Assembly: GCF_900105115.1 (NCBI RefSeq)
Contig: NZ_FNRV01000001.1
Location: 6,017,501 to 6,081,500 of the forward strand
Direction: 5' to 3'
DNA length: 64,000 nt
From: Pseudomonas mohnii
Lineage (GTDB): Bacteria; Pseudomonadota; Gammaproteobacteria; Pseudomonadales; Pseudomonadaceae
A model generated the notes under the pieces. It made no database searches. It saw only the letters and a list, made by a program, of their open reading frames with translations, and was not told where the DNA came from. Every line of letters starts with the position of its first letter. The stretch's first letter is position 1. Both the position numbers and the translations under genes were made by a program. Shown here one piece after another: positions 19,381 to 28,647 of the stretch.

Positions 19381-19468
19381 TGTGGGGGCGGGCTTGCTCG
19401 CGATAGTGATCGATTCAAAAACGGTGGCGCCTGACGCGCCGCCATCGCGAGCAAGCTCGCTCCCACAC
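19381..19468. repeat. Inverted REP pair at the left edge of the mobile island
   Basis: TGTGGGGGCGGGCTTGCTCG (19381) and the inverted CCATCGCGAGCAAGCTCGCT (19443), about 40 bp apart. Past this point the sequence becomes visibly AT-rich. Confidence 0.8.
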
Positions 19469-19710
19469 CATAGGCTTTCAATATGCGTTGGAATGGATGT
19501 GCAGGTTTTGTTGAGGTTTGCGCGATTAATTTCAGCGATGTTGAATTTTTTTGTCAAAAAAAATGGTACTAGGTTAATTGGCGTCAACATGAATTGGTAC
19601 TGCACCACAAACGTGTGGGCGGAGAGATAGCGATACAGTCACAGTCGTTTTATAATGGGATGTATGGAAACAAGAAATTTTGAGTGTGCGCGTTTTTACG
19701 AAGTAGCGTT
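19469..19710. other. AT-rich gap at the TniQ end of the island
   Basis: No gene is supported; a short plus-strand frame at 19655 is a shadow of tniQ. The stretch contains TGTCA at 19552-19556 followed by two TGGTACT copies 31 bp apart (19564 and 19595), possible but unproven transposon end and transposase-binding sites. Confidence 0.3.
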
Positions 19711-21954
19711 TTACGCGAGGTATTTGTCGCTTTTGGTTGGTGCAGGATATTTCATATGCTTGTACGCATCAATATCGCTTCTCAGGATTAATTTGATTCT
19801 AGAGGTGGGAGCTAATGGATTTGTAGTCGAGGTCAGACGACCACTGTTCAAAAGTGAGCGAGTATATCCTTGCGAGGTGGAAAGCATTTCATCTGCTTCT
19901 GGGCAAGTAACATAATCTCGACAAAGGTGTTCGATTTTATGATGTGCTTTCTCAGAGATGTAGCGTTCGCCGTAATGTGTTTGATGTTCTATAAGTCCTG
20001 CTTTTAAAAATCGATTATAGAAGGTTTCGCTCGATATTTTGTATTTTCTGCATAGTGCTGTGATGGGGTGATCGAGTGAAGAATGGTCTTTTCGAAGAGG
20101 TCTTATGTTTTTTGTGTTCGTTTTTTTCGGTGTTTTCATTTTTGCTAGTTTATTAATTAGCTTGGGTGTAATGTCCGATTTTCTGAAAAAATGAGTTAGA
20201 CCGTTTTTAGCCAAAGGTCCGGCAATCGGCGAAACGCCATTTGCTACTAGCACTAACGCAACACGCGTTTGCGCAATATGGAGTAAGGAAGAAAGCTCGC
20301 GAGGCCTGAATGTAGAGTTGCTGAATTGCAGCGCATCCTGCTTCGCAACAAGGTATTTACCGTGACGGCCCTTGACATGGCAGGGCATGATGCCCAGTCG
20401 TATCAGGTTGTGTATATCACGGCGTTCAATGGACAAAAAATTTGCACATTGCTCGCCACTTAACAGATCGATATTTTTCGAGGGTTCGACGAATGGAAGA
20501 TTGGCACTGAATTTTTTACGTAAGTCGCTGGATGCGGCGAGTGGAGGAGGGCGCAGAAGTTGTTCGATTAACTGTGCATGGTCTGTTCGAAGGATTATTG
20601 ATGGAGCGCCAGAAAAATTACACTCCGGTATCCTGATGTTGATTGCCTCTATTGCATGGGTGACCTTGTACAACTTTACTTTCAGTTCACGAGCGATTTG
20701 CTGGGCACAGACGTATTTTTCATCAAATGACTGAGCCCAAAATTTACCGATCACTTGACAGGAGTATTTGGACTTGTGAATCGCTCCGAAAATCTTGGTC
20801 TTTCTAGCAAGTATTGGGATGGATTTGATTGGTAGGCCGGTGAGTGCAGCAAAATCCTTTATTGAGATAAGCTGCTTGTCGCGATTAACAACTGATTTGT
20901 CCTTTTGGGTGGGGAGAGTGTTAAAGCTGGAATGCAATGCGCAATTCAAGACTTTCTGTACTGAGTCTATCCTTCCGGTTGTTGGCATGTGTCGGTATTC
21001 TTTTAGTTTTAAAAAAGCAAAGCGGTGTTTGATTTTGTACCAGGCTTGATAATTTATTCCAAGATGGGTTAGCAGGGTGCGCAACGAGATCCGGAATTCT
21101 GCAAGTGAGGAACTTTGTTGCGATGGGGTTGCAGCCAGGCGTTGCCGCGTTTTGGAGAGAGTGAGTATGTTCATGCAGGGCTGCAGGATGGCGGTGATAA
21201 TATTTATGTCCTCGTAGGATCTGCAGGGCAGGCAGCAATGTATTGATTGAATGATGTCTTCTAAGTCGTCGCGGTTAATGGCGATGGCCAGGCGTGTCAA
21301 GTGTGTCTTTGTGGTGGGATTGGAGGTGTAGGTGTTCTTTTTCAGGCTTTTCAAGGTGTTTTGAATTGAATGGAATGTCGCCGGTTTGCCATCGCGGAAG
21401 AGGGCAAGTAGGAAGTGAGCGTCTCTCCTGTCCTGAGCCGCTGCATCAGGACTGTTGAGTGAGTGCTTGCAAGCGCATCGTCCTTCCAGCATCTGGCGCC
21501 AATTCAACGTTTTACCACATTCAGGGCAATCGATAAGGTACTGTTTGTCGTGAAAGGGGCAGGCTGCGAACAAGGTTATATCTTTCGGGTAACGCTCCCA
21601 GCCTTCTTTGAAGCATTCGGAACAAAAAGCTGTTGCGTTGAAGCGCAGGTTTATTTTCTCTACTTCAATGCCGTGAATCATGGCGTTGGTTAGCTTTAAA
21701 AATGGGTGGCTGGGTGGGTAGAAGTTTGTGGTAAGGCGATCAGCCGCATGGGGTGCGCATAGGTAAATGGCGCGTGCGGCAGGTGAGTTAGCAAGTATTA
21801 CATTCGCGCGAATCAATTGTGCTGTCGCTTTTCTCAAGTATTCAAAAAGCTTATAACAAGTGGGAAAGCCATTTGCTCTTGCAGTGCGCTGTATCGCACT
21901 CGTGGGGCTTTCATTTTCTAAAGGTAATGGTAAGAATGCCAAATATGAGATCAT
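19711..21954 (-). CDS. tniQ: TniQ-like targeting protein with long multi-HTH C-terminus
   Basis: A 747-residue protein when started at MISYLAFLPLPLENESPTSA, which matches the TniQ N-terminus; the frame opens ten codons earlier. A TniQ zinc region follows with ligands C111/C114, C132/H135, C143/C146 and C160/C162/H164 (FCSEC, ACPFH, DCPEC, CACKH). From about residue 380 onward at least five helix-turn-helix-like segments recur (for example SIKDFAALTGLPIK, GEQCANFLSIERRDIHNLI, PRELSSLLHIAQTRV, CRKYKISSETFYNRFLKAGL, CPEADEMLSTSQ). TniQ/TnsD proteins choose the target for TnsC. TnsD-type proteins are about 500 residues, so this one is long. Strongly AT-rich; foreign. Confidence 0.75.
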   Translation of the reverse strand: MISYLAFLPLPLENESPTSAIQRTARANGFPTCYKLFEYLRKATAQLIRANVILANSPAARAIYLCAPHAADRLTTNFYPPSHPFLKLTNAMIHGIEVEKINLRFNATAFCSECFKEGWERYPKDITLFAACPFHDKQYLIDCPECGKTLNWRQMLEGRCACKHSLNSPDAAAQDRRDAHFLLALFRDGKPATFHSIQNTLKSLKKNTYTSNPTTKTHLTRLAIAINRDDLEDIIQSIHCCLPCRSYEDINIITAILQPCMNILTLSKTRQRLAATPSQQSSSLAEFRISLRTLLTHLGINYQAWYKIKHRFAFLKLKEYRHMPTTGRIDSVQKVLNCALHSSFNTLPTQKDKSVVNRDKQLISIKDFAALTGLPIKSIPILARKTKIFGAIHKSKYSCQVIGKFWAQSFDEKYVCAQQIARELKVKLYKVTHAIEAINIRIPECNFSGAPSIILRTDHAQLIEQLLRPPPLAASSDLRKKFSANLPFVEPSKNIDLLSGEQCANFLSIERRDIHNLIRLGIMPCHVKGRHGKYLVAKQDALQFSNSTFRPRELSSLLHIAQTRVALVLVANGVSPIAGPLAKNGLTHFFRKSDITPKLINKLAKMKTPKKTNTKNIRPLRKDHSSLDHPITALCRKYKISSETFYNRFLKAGLIEHQTHYGERYISEKAHHKIEHLCRDYVTCPEADEMLSTSQGYTRSLLNSGRLTSTTNPLAPTSRIKLILRSDIDAYKHMKYPAPTKSDKYLA

Positions 21955-22257
21955 TTTTTTATTCTCTATTTTTCTAGCAAACACGCGAATTTTTTTCGAA
22001 AAGAGTGTCCGTCTTTTATGCGCCGTGATGGTGGCCGGTAATGTCAGTCGCGCCCATGACGTCGCTTATTGGCAAGGTCTACGGACCACGAATCAGTGCA
22101 GCAAAAAATTACCCTCAGGTGATTGGCGTGTCGCTTGTCTAGGACAGGCAGTAGCTCGCGGCAATTTTCGAAGCCACTTGCTTGGGTGGTGCGCTGCCTG
22201 CCGCTGATTGGGATTTCGTCGGGCAGAGGAAACGGTCCGTAAGAAAGACCGACGTTT
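21955..22257. other. Gap between tnsC and tniQ
   Basis: 303 bp without a supported gene. It probably holds a tniQ promoter, since the other tns genes overlap each other but tniQ does not. Confidence 0.4.
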
Positions 22258-23196
22258 TCATGGTTCACTGTTCGCCATTTCGAGCAAGCGGTTTCTGTCA
22301 ACCTCAAAGGGATTGCCTTCCGCCAACATACAATGGTCGTGACGGGTGATTTCAAAAGCATCTGAAAAGTCTTCACAGCGCAAAGTTCCGTCACCGCGAT
22401 ACAGGGAGAAGGAAAATGCATTCGACAAATGCAGTCTTAGATCCTCCATTATGCCGCCGGAGGCAAAAAATAATGGAAGCGTGATTTCAGGCTCATGCAA
22501 ATGGACGCCTGTCTTCAAATGGCCAATTTCATACATCTTCTTATCCAGCCCTCGAAGCACAAGTTGCAAGTCTGAGCCCGGCTCGGTTAGATCGAGTTGA
22601 AGGGGTGTGAGGCGGGCAAAAAAAGGAAATCGGCGACGAAGTATGTCTTTTTCGTAAAAGAAGCTTTCAATGTCTGGTGTGCCAAGTATGACAAACGGGA
22701 TGCGGGTACGATCGACAAGTCTTGCGACACAGTTGATTACATCAATGCGTGCCTGTTCGGCTTTTTTGTCTGCAAGCATTTGGAATTCATCTAAAAATGC
22801 CACCTCCACATTTTGTAGGAGGATCTGTCGGATAGCGCGCTGAGTCAGTTCGAACGCATCCCCCGAATAGGCTTCAAATTTCAAGGATTCCAAGAGAGCT
22901 TTGGCAAAGGATTTTATCGTCGCTTTGGTGGGGAGCCCGCAATACATCGTAGGTCGTCTGTTCCGTACACCGCCATTATCTTCCTCTGAACTCTCCGGGG
23001 GGTAAGTCGATATGATCTGGTTTGCCAAAGTGCTCTTCCCGCATCCAGACGGTCCTACGAGAACTACGCAAGAAGGAATACCTCGCATCTGCGTGGCCTG
23101 AATAGATCGCATGACAGTCATGTAGGCAAGGTTATAGGACCGGTAATTGATGATTTGAGATTCAAAAGACTTCAACTGTTCGGTGATATCAATCAT
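22258..23196 (-). CDS. tnsC: TnsC/TniB-family AAA+ ATPase of transposition
   Basis: A 312-residue AAA+ regulator. Walker A is GPSGCGKST (residues 48-56), Walker B AFLDEFQ with D136 E137, then sensor-like GTPDIESFF and an arginine-rich RRRFPFF. Its size matches TniB of Tn5053 more than the larger Tn7 TnsC. TnsC links target selection by TniQ to the transposase. The start ATG overlaps the end of tnsB by 8 bp and has a strong GGAGG site inside tnsB. Confidence 0.88.
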   Translation of the reverse strand: MIDITEQLKSFESQIINYRSYNLAYMTVMRSIQATQMRGIPSCVVLVGPSGCGKSTLANQIISTYPPESSEEDNGGVRNRRPTMYCGLPTKATIKSFAKALLESLKFEAYSGDAFELTQRAIRQILLQNVEVAFLDEFQMLADKKAEQARIDVINCVARLVDRTRIPFVILGTPDIESFFYEKDILRRRFPFFARLTPLQLDLTEPGSDLQLVLRGLDKKMYEIGHLKTGVHLHEPEITLPLFFASGGIMEDLRLHLSNAFSFSLYRGDGTLRCEDFSDAFEITRHDHCMLAEGNPFEVDRNRLLEMANSEP

Positions 23197-25102
23197 TTTT
23201 CATAACCTCCGTGATGTCGCCTACAGCGGGCGCGGTGTACATACCAAAGAACTTCGCGATATCGGTGGTAGGGAGATGAGCGCCACTGGGCGGTGCGGGA
23301 CGGCGTGCGGTATCTGACGTAGGGTGTGCCAGACCAATTTTTTCGTCCGTTTGAGCGGCTTTACGGCGACCCCGTTTGTGCTCGTAGTCGTAGCGATCTT
23401 GCATAGTGCGAGTTCTGTGCTCGCGTGCCTCTCTGAAGTCGAACTCCTTGGCCTCCTTATTTTGAGTGGCGTTTAGTAGAAGATGCAGATCCAGAGTAAG
23501 ACCGTCCTGATAACTCATTTCACAGCCCTTGGCGTGAAACACCTTTTCGGGATACTCAGGGTGGGTAACCAGCACCTGCCCCAGGTCGCTTGAGTCGTAG
23601 AAAATGGTGAGAAGCTGCTCCTTGGTACCCAGATCGTGGAGGTTTTTTAGTTCACCGCAGCTCCACTGAAGGTTTTTGAAACGGACTCTGCCTTCGACGA
23701 GTTTGGAGCTTGTCTGACTCAGAAAGAGGCGGGACATGTCTTCGGAAGCAACACGCCGTAAGGGCGGTTGCTTGTTTGCTAACATGGCCCACATTTTGTT
23801 TGGCGACGTACCAATCCCGCGATGCCGACGCTTGTGATAGACATTTTCCAGCCAATCCTCGAAGCGCTCCTTGACGACCTCAAGGGTGTAGATTGCCTTT
23901 TTCTCTGAGGGATAATCGCCTCGTTCCTTGGGGCAGGAGAAGGTGGTGCCACGCAGTCTGTGTGTAAGCCCCGTGGTCAGCGTTTTAAACCAACGCTCTA
24001 CGTATGGTTTTTCGTTAGGGCGGCGCACTCGGCAGTAAGTGATATTGGGGCCGAGCAAGGGGAACAGCCCATCGAGCGCATCTTCTTTGGTGTTCTCCGC
24101 ACCATTATCCAGTCGATATTCTTCGCCGATACCCACCCGGTGGATGGAGTCCTTGAGTGCGCGGATCGTCTTCTGTGCCGAGGGGGGATTGATCGAGATG
24201 TCCCAACCGGTCACTCGTCGAGACGCGACGTCCAGCAGGATGGTGAGCGCGGCTTTGCCAATGGTGTCCCCATACTCATTGACCAGTTCTATATCCAAAA
24301 TATGGGTATCCCCTTCAATCCGCTGCAGGAGACGGTATTGACGCCTGAGCTTCACGCTCCAGCGGCTGGCCTTGATTGCTTCCTGCTCGCCTTTTTGTTT
24401 CAGCAGGCGGCGGAATTCACCACTTTCCCTGATCCTTCGACGGAGGGTACTGTCGGACGGCACGACGATCTGGTCAGTCAGCGGTCGAAGGGTATTGTAT
24501 TGTTCAAGCCCGGACTGGATCGCCCCGATGATGTCGCTGACCGATTCCGGTTCCTCAATGTAGTAGTACTTGTCCAGGCAGTCCTCGATTGTCTCTCGAG
24601 TGATCTCCGGCAGTCGCTCCCATTGATCCTTATGCAGCTTTTTTAAGGGAATCAAAGCGGTCACCGATGCATTGCGCTCCAGATAGCGGTGCACCCAGTT
24701 GCGCAGCGTGTTGAAACACGGCGGGCTGGTGTCTCCGATGATGTCTTTTACCTCGGCGATCAGCGCTTTACAGTCTTCCCTTGGCAACCGACTCTTGAAT
24801 CGTTCGACGGCGGCTCGCACGTATGCAGTACGACGATCAAGTGCAGCTCGACTTTCCGGATTGAGGGCTGCCACGATCTGGTGGTATCGGCCGGAAAATG
24901 GAGCTTCACGCACCTGTACAAACCGTTGGCGTTTGGCTGCTTGCTCCAAGCGCTCGAGCGTCTGCAAGCGCATATTTGACGGTTGCGTGGTGCTGTGCAG
25001 TTCAACGAATCCGCGCGATACGCTCGCGATCACGTAGACATGCCCGTTGTAGCGATACTCCTCACCAACAATCAGTTCGAGGTCACCCACATCGTTTTTC
25101 AT
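23189..25102 (-). CDS. tnsB: TnsB/TniA-like DDE transposase
   Basis: A 637-residue Mu/TnsB-type transposase that joins 3' ends. Residues 1-250 hold N-terminal DNA-binding helices. The retroviral-integrase-like core follows, with catalytic D270 (ILDIEL), D332 (RLDNGAE) and E369 (KPYVERWF), a D-x36-E spacing. A beta-barrel part and a basic C-terminal tail (YEHKRGRRK) complete it. All three acidic residues are intact. Its ATG overlaps the tnsA-like stop by 4 bp and its end overlaps tnsC, so the three form one translationally coupled operon. Confidence 0.92.
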   Translation of the reverse strand: MKNDVGDLELIVGEEYRYNGHVYVIASVSRGFVELHSTTQPSNMRLQTLERLEQAAKRQRFVQVREAPFSGRYHQIVAALNPESRAALDRRTAYVRAAVERFKSRLPREDCKALIAEVKDIIGDTSPPCFNTLRNWVHRYLERNASVTALIPLKKLHKDQWERLPEITRETIEDCLDKYYYIEEPESVSDIIGAIQSGLEQYNTLRPLTDQIVVPSDSTLRRRIRESGEFRRLLKQKGEQEAIKASRWSVKLRRQYRLLQRIEGDTHILDIELVNEYGDTIGKAALTILLDVASRRVTGWDISINPPSAQKTIRALKDSIHRVGIGEEYRLDNGAENTKEDALDGLFPLLGPNITYCRVRRPNEKPYVERWFKTLTTGLTHRLRGTTFSCPKERGDYPSEKKAIYTLEVVKERFEDWLENVYHKRRHRGIGTSPNKMWAMLANKQPPLRRVASEDMSRLFLSQTSSKLVEGRVRFKNLQWSCGELKNLHDLGTKEQLLTIFYDSSDLGQVLVTHPEYPEKVFHAKGCEMSYQDGLTLDLHLLLNATQNKEAKEFDFREAREHRTRTMQDRYDYEHKRGRRKAAQTDEKIGLAHPTSDTARRPAPPSGAHLPTTDIAKFFGMYTAPAVGDITEVMKND

Positions 25103-25752
25103 GTTCGCGCGCTCGGTAATGTGAGGGCTGTCGTGCGCGTAATGGGAAGACGCAGGTCAGCCGTTGCCTCGCCATAGAAGAGCTGGTAGGCGATGTCGCT
25201 GAAATCCGCACCGGCGTCTAAGAGCTCCTGGACCGTGCAGTTGTTGCGATGTTTAAGGATATCCAGCGCGACGCTGGAGTCTTGTGCCTTGAAGCTGAAC
25301 GAATAGCCGTAGAGGTAACGCCATTGAAGCAGTTCGCAGTAGCTGATGTTCGTGTACGGCTGACAAGGACAGAAGGGATAACCCATCTCCCCAAACCAGT
25401 CTTCATGACGAACAAGCTGGTCTTCACAGCCGTCGGACATAAATCGGGTGGTTTCGAAAAAGATCAGCCCCAAATCATCGCCGTAGGCACATACGGCAGG
25501 GGTGTACCGAAATGCCCGGCTGGGTTGTATCAACGTGTACGGGGTCGGCTGGTAGTAGCGGATGTCGCGTCTGCGCTCCAGCATTAAGCAGAAATCCAAC
25601 AAGGTGGGCGACATCCTTAAACAGTTGTCATTTTTTCTTGAATGGATCACCACCAATTGCTGGAAATGCGATCCGTGTCGCCTCGGTTTGAGGAGTTCGA
25701 CCTTGATATCGCGAACAGAATCGGGCTGGCGAAAGAAGAGTTCGGTCTTCAT
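25099..25752 (-). CDS. tnsA: TnsA-like endonuclease homologue with degenerate active site
   Basis: A 217-residue protein from the ATG at 25752 (MKTELFFRQPDSVRD), which has GAGG upstream. The middle matches the TnsA N-terminal nuclease pattern (SPTLLDFCLMLE, RDIRYYQPTPYTL, RYTPAV, LIFFETT), and the C-terminus matches the TnsA winged-helix end (TVQELLDAGADFSDIAYQLF, then ADLRLPITRTT). By position, the usual catalytic Glu is Leu51, the Asp of the YTPD pattern is Ala86 and the Lys of the VEVK pattern is Thr102, so 5'-strand cleavage should be lost. First gene of tnsABC by overlap. The family call rests on pattern and context, not on a search. Confidence 0.62.
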   Translation of the reverse strand: MKTELFFRQPDSVRDIKVELLKPRRHGSHFQQLVVIHSRKNDNCLRMSPTLLDFCLMLERRRDIRYYQPTPYTLIQPSRAFRYTPAVCAYGDDLGLIFFETTRFMSDGCEDQLVRHEDWFGEMGYPFCPCQPYTNISYCELLQWRYLYGYSFSFKAQDSSVALDILKHRNNCTVQELLDAGADFSDIAYQLFYGEATADLRLPITRTTALTLPSART

Positions 25753-26105
25753 TGTCTGAACCTCGTCCGGGTAATTAGGACGTCGGCGATAAACGCACCG
25801 CCTGGTTTCGTTGCCATTCCTGTCAGCGCAACTCAGGAATGTAGAATCAGGACAAGCGCAGTGAACTGCACGCCTGTCCTGATTCATGTCCACAGGGCTG
25901 AAAGCAGCAGATGGCTGCATGGCCGTTTAAACGACGCGACCTATCAAAACGGGGCAGCGTTTGTCCCATTTCGATATAAACATTGCCTGATATTCAGTGA
26001 GCGCAGCGCACATCACAGGCAAGTCGTTTTTTAAACCAGACCTGTCAGTACATATACCTACCCACATGGAGCCCAGTCGCAAGTATCGCGTAGTTTGGGT
26101 GGTGG
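25753..26105. promoter_or_regulatory. Control region upstream of tnsABC
   Basis: 353 bp without a gene. It holds a perfect 11-bp inverted repeat, GAATCAGGACA (25844-25854) with its complement (25875-25885), and a partly overlapping shorter palindrome ATTCCTG/CAGGAAT nearby. This is a candidate operator for autoregulation, or transposase-binding sites of a right end. Confidence 0.4.
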
Positions 26106-26921
26106 TTACTGTTTAAGCTCGGGCGGCGACTGTTCTGCCGTATGGATCGGCTGCCGATCAAACGGCTTGCTGCTTATGCCAGCGAACAGCTTGACGATTG
26201 TGCGCTTGGCAGCGCGCCCGTTGGACAGCGCAAAAAAGTAGTACTCGTCCATGAACAAGCACAATGTTTTGAGAGCCGGAATGTTCAACTGCTGATCGCC
26301 AGGGCGAGAGAGGTTCATCGCCTGAATTTCAGCCTGCATCCGCCGGGCCAATTCAGACTTCGTCGCCCCTGCTACGCAGTACAAGGACTCGAAATAATAG
26401 CCAACCAGGCGTTGAATTTCGGATGGTTGCTGCGCAAAGGACGCCCGAGATTTGCGCAGACGCTGGCCTTTGACCGGCTCTACGCGCACGTAGGCTGAAG
26501 CCGTGGCCTGGCGCTCCAAGTCTTGTTTTGAAGGACGGGCATCATATGACCCGACGTTGGCTGCGAGTCGCCTTGGTCCAATGGGCCGTAACCAGACGCA
26601 ACCATTGTGAATGACACATACTTCGTAGGGGATACCGAGGTACCCGTAGCAGCGCTTGAGATGGCATTGGCTCGAACGGCCGGTGGCATCGGTAGAGGAC
26701 TTCGACAGCATTTCCGGCGACCTGATCGTCGCCTTGGCCAGCGTTCCATCATAAGAGACGCGTTGGTCGATCGGACAGTCGTGTAGCAGATCCCATGCCG
26801 TCGAGATGAAACAGCGTAGCCCAAGTTGGCCGTTTGCTTTTTCTAGGTTTGAAGTGATCTGCCGGGTCTCGATGAGAATGGTGGCAGATGGGCTGTGTTT
26901 ACCCGTGGTATTTACGCTCAT
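26106..26921 (-). CDS. Unrecognised island protein (271 aa)
   Basis: The ATG at 26921 (MSVNTTGKHSPS) is chosen because AAGGAGTC precedes it at good spacing; the frame itself opens further upstream. The product is soluble, with no signal or membrane segment, a Cys-containing middle (QCHLKRCYGYLGIPYEVC, VIHNGCVWLRP) and a basic, helix-rich second half. I do not recognise a family. It lies on the same strand as tnsABC, 353 bp upstream of tnsA, so it may be an early transposition gene or cargo. Confidence 0.55.
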   Translation of the reverse strand: MSVNTTGKHSPSATILIETRQITSNLEKANGQLGLRCFISTAWDLLHDCPIDQRVSYDGTLAKATIRSPEMLSKSSTDATGRSSQCHLKRCYGYLGIPYEVCVIHNGCVWLRPIGPRRLAANVGSYDARPSKQDLERQATASAYVRVEPVKGQRLRKSRASFAQQPSEIQRLVGYYFESLYCVAGATKSELARRMQAEIQAMNLSRPGDQQLNIPALKTLCLFMDEYYFFALSNGRAAKRTIVKLFAGISSKPFDRQPIHTAEQSPPELKQ

Positions 26922-27632
26922 GATGCGAAGACTCCTTAAATGAAAGAACCAACCCATGCTCTCGGCTGATCAAAGCGCAGCCGTCGCCGTTGTGTCCCGC
27001 CGCACTCCCGCTGGGCGTGCCGTGAAGCGGCCGTTTAGAATCAGCTCCAGCACGCCGATCAGGGCCGAGTACCAGGCGACGCTGCACACCCTGCAGGTGC
27101 AGCGCACCGCCATGTACGTTTTCGAACTTGAGGTGCCATCATTGGTCGGGACGGAACGAATTGCTCTGGTTAAACTGGATGACGCGCGCGCGCGATGGTG
27201 GTGGGGATGACTGGCAGTCGTCTCCATTTCCCGAGTGCGAGCCATTCAACGCATTGCTGCATTTGCTGCCTAAACACACAGACCTGGGAATAATTACCGC
27301 CTTTACCGTCACATCACTCATGTTCTTCTCCCATTGTTTAGCGTTGGAAGTGGCAACCGAATCGGGTTGTGCGGAGATTATTTGCCCCCTATTACCGGTA
27401 AGAAATGGCGTTCTGGCGCAACACCAAAAAAAATATATTCCCAACACCGCGGCGAAATTCGCCATCTTGGCGTAGTTTTTTGTTCATTTATGCCGATTCT
27501 GTCCAATTGGTAGACTTTTTTGGCCGTCTTTACGTTTCGTGTAACCTTGCCACTACCTTGCCAGCATCAAATTTTGTTTATGCGGTGCAAGCTATGCTGT
27601 TAGATAATTTTAACGCGCGGAGGACTGTCGAA
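26922..27632. other. Intergenic stretch between divergent island genes
   Basis: About 710 bp with only short overlapping frames on both strands and none with a convincing start. Divergent promoters of the two unrecognised genes must lie here. Confidence 0.4.
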
Positions 27633-28538
27633 GTGACGAGCCCCGTACATCGCCTCGCCCATCGACTCAAGGCGATTGTTTTTATCAATCAACTCATTTT
27701 TCTGGCTGGTATCAGTAGGACCCCAGGTGCGCTGGAGTGCTGGGGTGTAACCTTCGAGGCGCGGCTGGGATTGATCGGACCTGACGGTGGGGAACCGGGT
27801 AAGTGGAGGAATTATCTCACCGGGGTTTTGCCAAAAGGAAAGTTGCGGACTGCCTTGATCAACGAATTTCCGGTACTGGAGGAGGTGTTGGACAACCCCC
27901 TCTGGGCGGTTCTGCACTTGCTAGAAGTGTCGAGCGATCATGGCAAGACATTGGTGATGCAGCTCAGACTGCATGACAAGCCATTGCATGGACTGCAACG
28001 CCCGCGGTTGCAGCGCCGGATCACGACCGCCGACTGGCGGGATCTGGGGTTTTGGTTAGTGATTCTGGCCGGTGATCTGGATAAATACCGCTGGGCACGC
28101 GAGTTTGTGAAGGCGCGCTTTATGGTCTATCTCCATTTGATCTGTGTGCAACGCGAATTCACCGGCGCGGCGAAATGGCTGTATCCACTACTGGATTATC
28201 ATTTCCGTGAGGGGCACTTGGTATCGATGGAGTGGTGGCCGGTAAATACCGAGAAATTTGAAAACTACGTACGCCTGTTTCGTGGGTTTCCGCGCTACTT
28301 GATGAAACAGGTGCAGATCGAAGGTGAACTTGCGCTCGGTTTTTTCTGCGCTGATCCGGAAGGGTTTGCGGCGGTGAGCTCCGGCTACGGCTTGTACTGG
28401 GATGCCGATTGGAACCGGCGGGTGTTGACCTCCAAGGAAAAGCGGTACTTATCTCCACCGCTGCAAATAAGCCTTGAAGGATTACCCGCGGACGGTAAAC
28501 GCCGACGCAGAAGGGCAAGCGAGAAGAGGGCTGTTTGA
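27633..28538 (+). CDS. Unrecognised island protein (301 aa)
   Basis: The GTG at 27633 (VTSPVHRLAHRLKAIVF) has CGGAGGA 9 bp upstream and is preferred over ATGs at 27594 and 27405. The protein has many Trp and aromatic residues (ECWGVTFEARLGLIG, LVSMEWWPVNTEKF, YLMKQVQIEGELALGFF) and a strongly basic C-terminal tail (GKRRRRRASEKRAV) that suggests nucleic-acid contact. No family recognised. It is convergent with the TnpT-like gene (109 bp gap) and probably part of the same mobile module. Confidence 0.6.
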   Translation: MTSPVHRLAHRLKAIVFINQLIFLAGISRTPGALECWGVTFEARLGLIGPDGGEPGKWRNYLTGVLPKGKLRTALINEFPVLEEVLDNPLWAVLHLLEVSSDHGKTLVMQLRLHDKPLHGLQRPRLQRRITTADWRDLGFWLVILAGDLDKYRWAREFVKARFMVYLHLICVQREFTGAAKWLYPLLDYHFREGHLVSMEWWPVNTEKFENYVRLFRGFPRYLMKQVQIEGELALGFFCADPEGFAAVSSGYGLYWDADWNRRVLTSKEKRYLSPPLQISLEGLPADGKRRRRRASEKRAV

Positions 28539-28647
28539 TGAGGCGGTCGCGATGCGGGCTATTTATCTATACGTGGTCGCCGGGTGCCTGGGTGCCAGTA
28601 GCTTGGGGCGGCGTGGGTGAAGGCGGCTGCGAATGGTCGGGCAGCGG

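Noticed and set aside
19655..19915. Small 86-codon plus-strand frame
   Set aside because: Opposes the end of tniQ and shows no start signal.
26956..27475. Short overlapping frames of 60-115 codons on both strands
   Set aside because: None has a convincing ribosome site or family resemblance.
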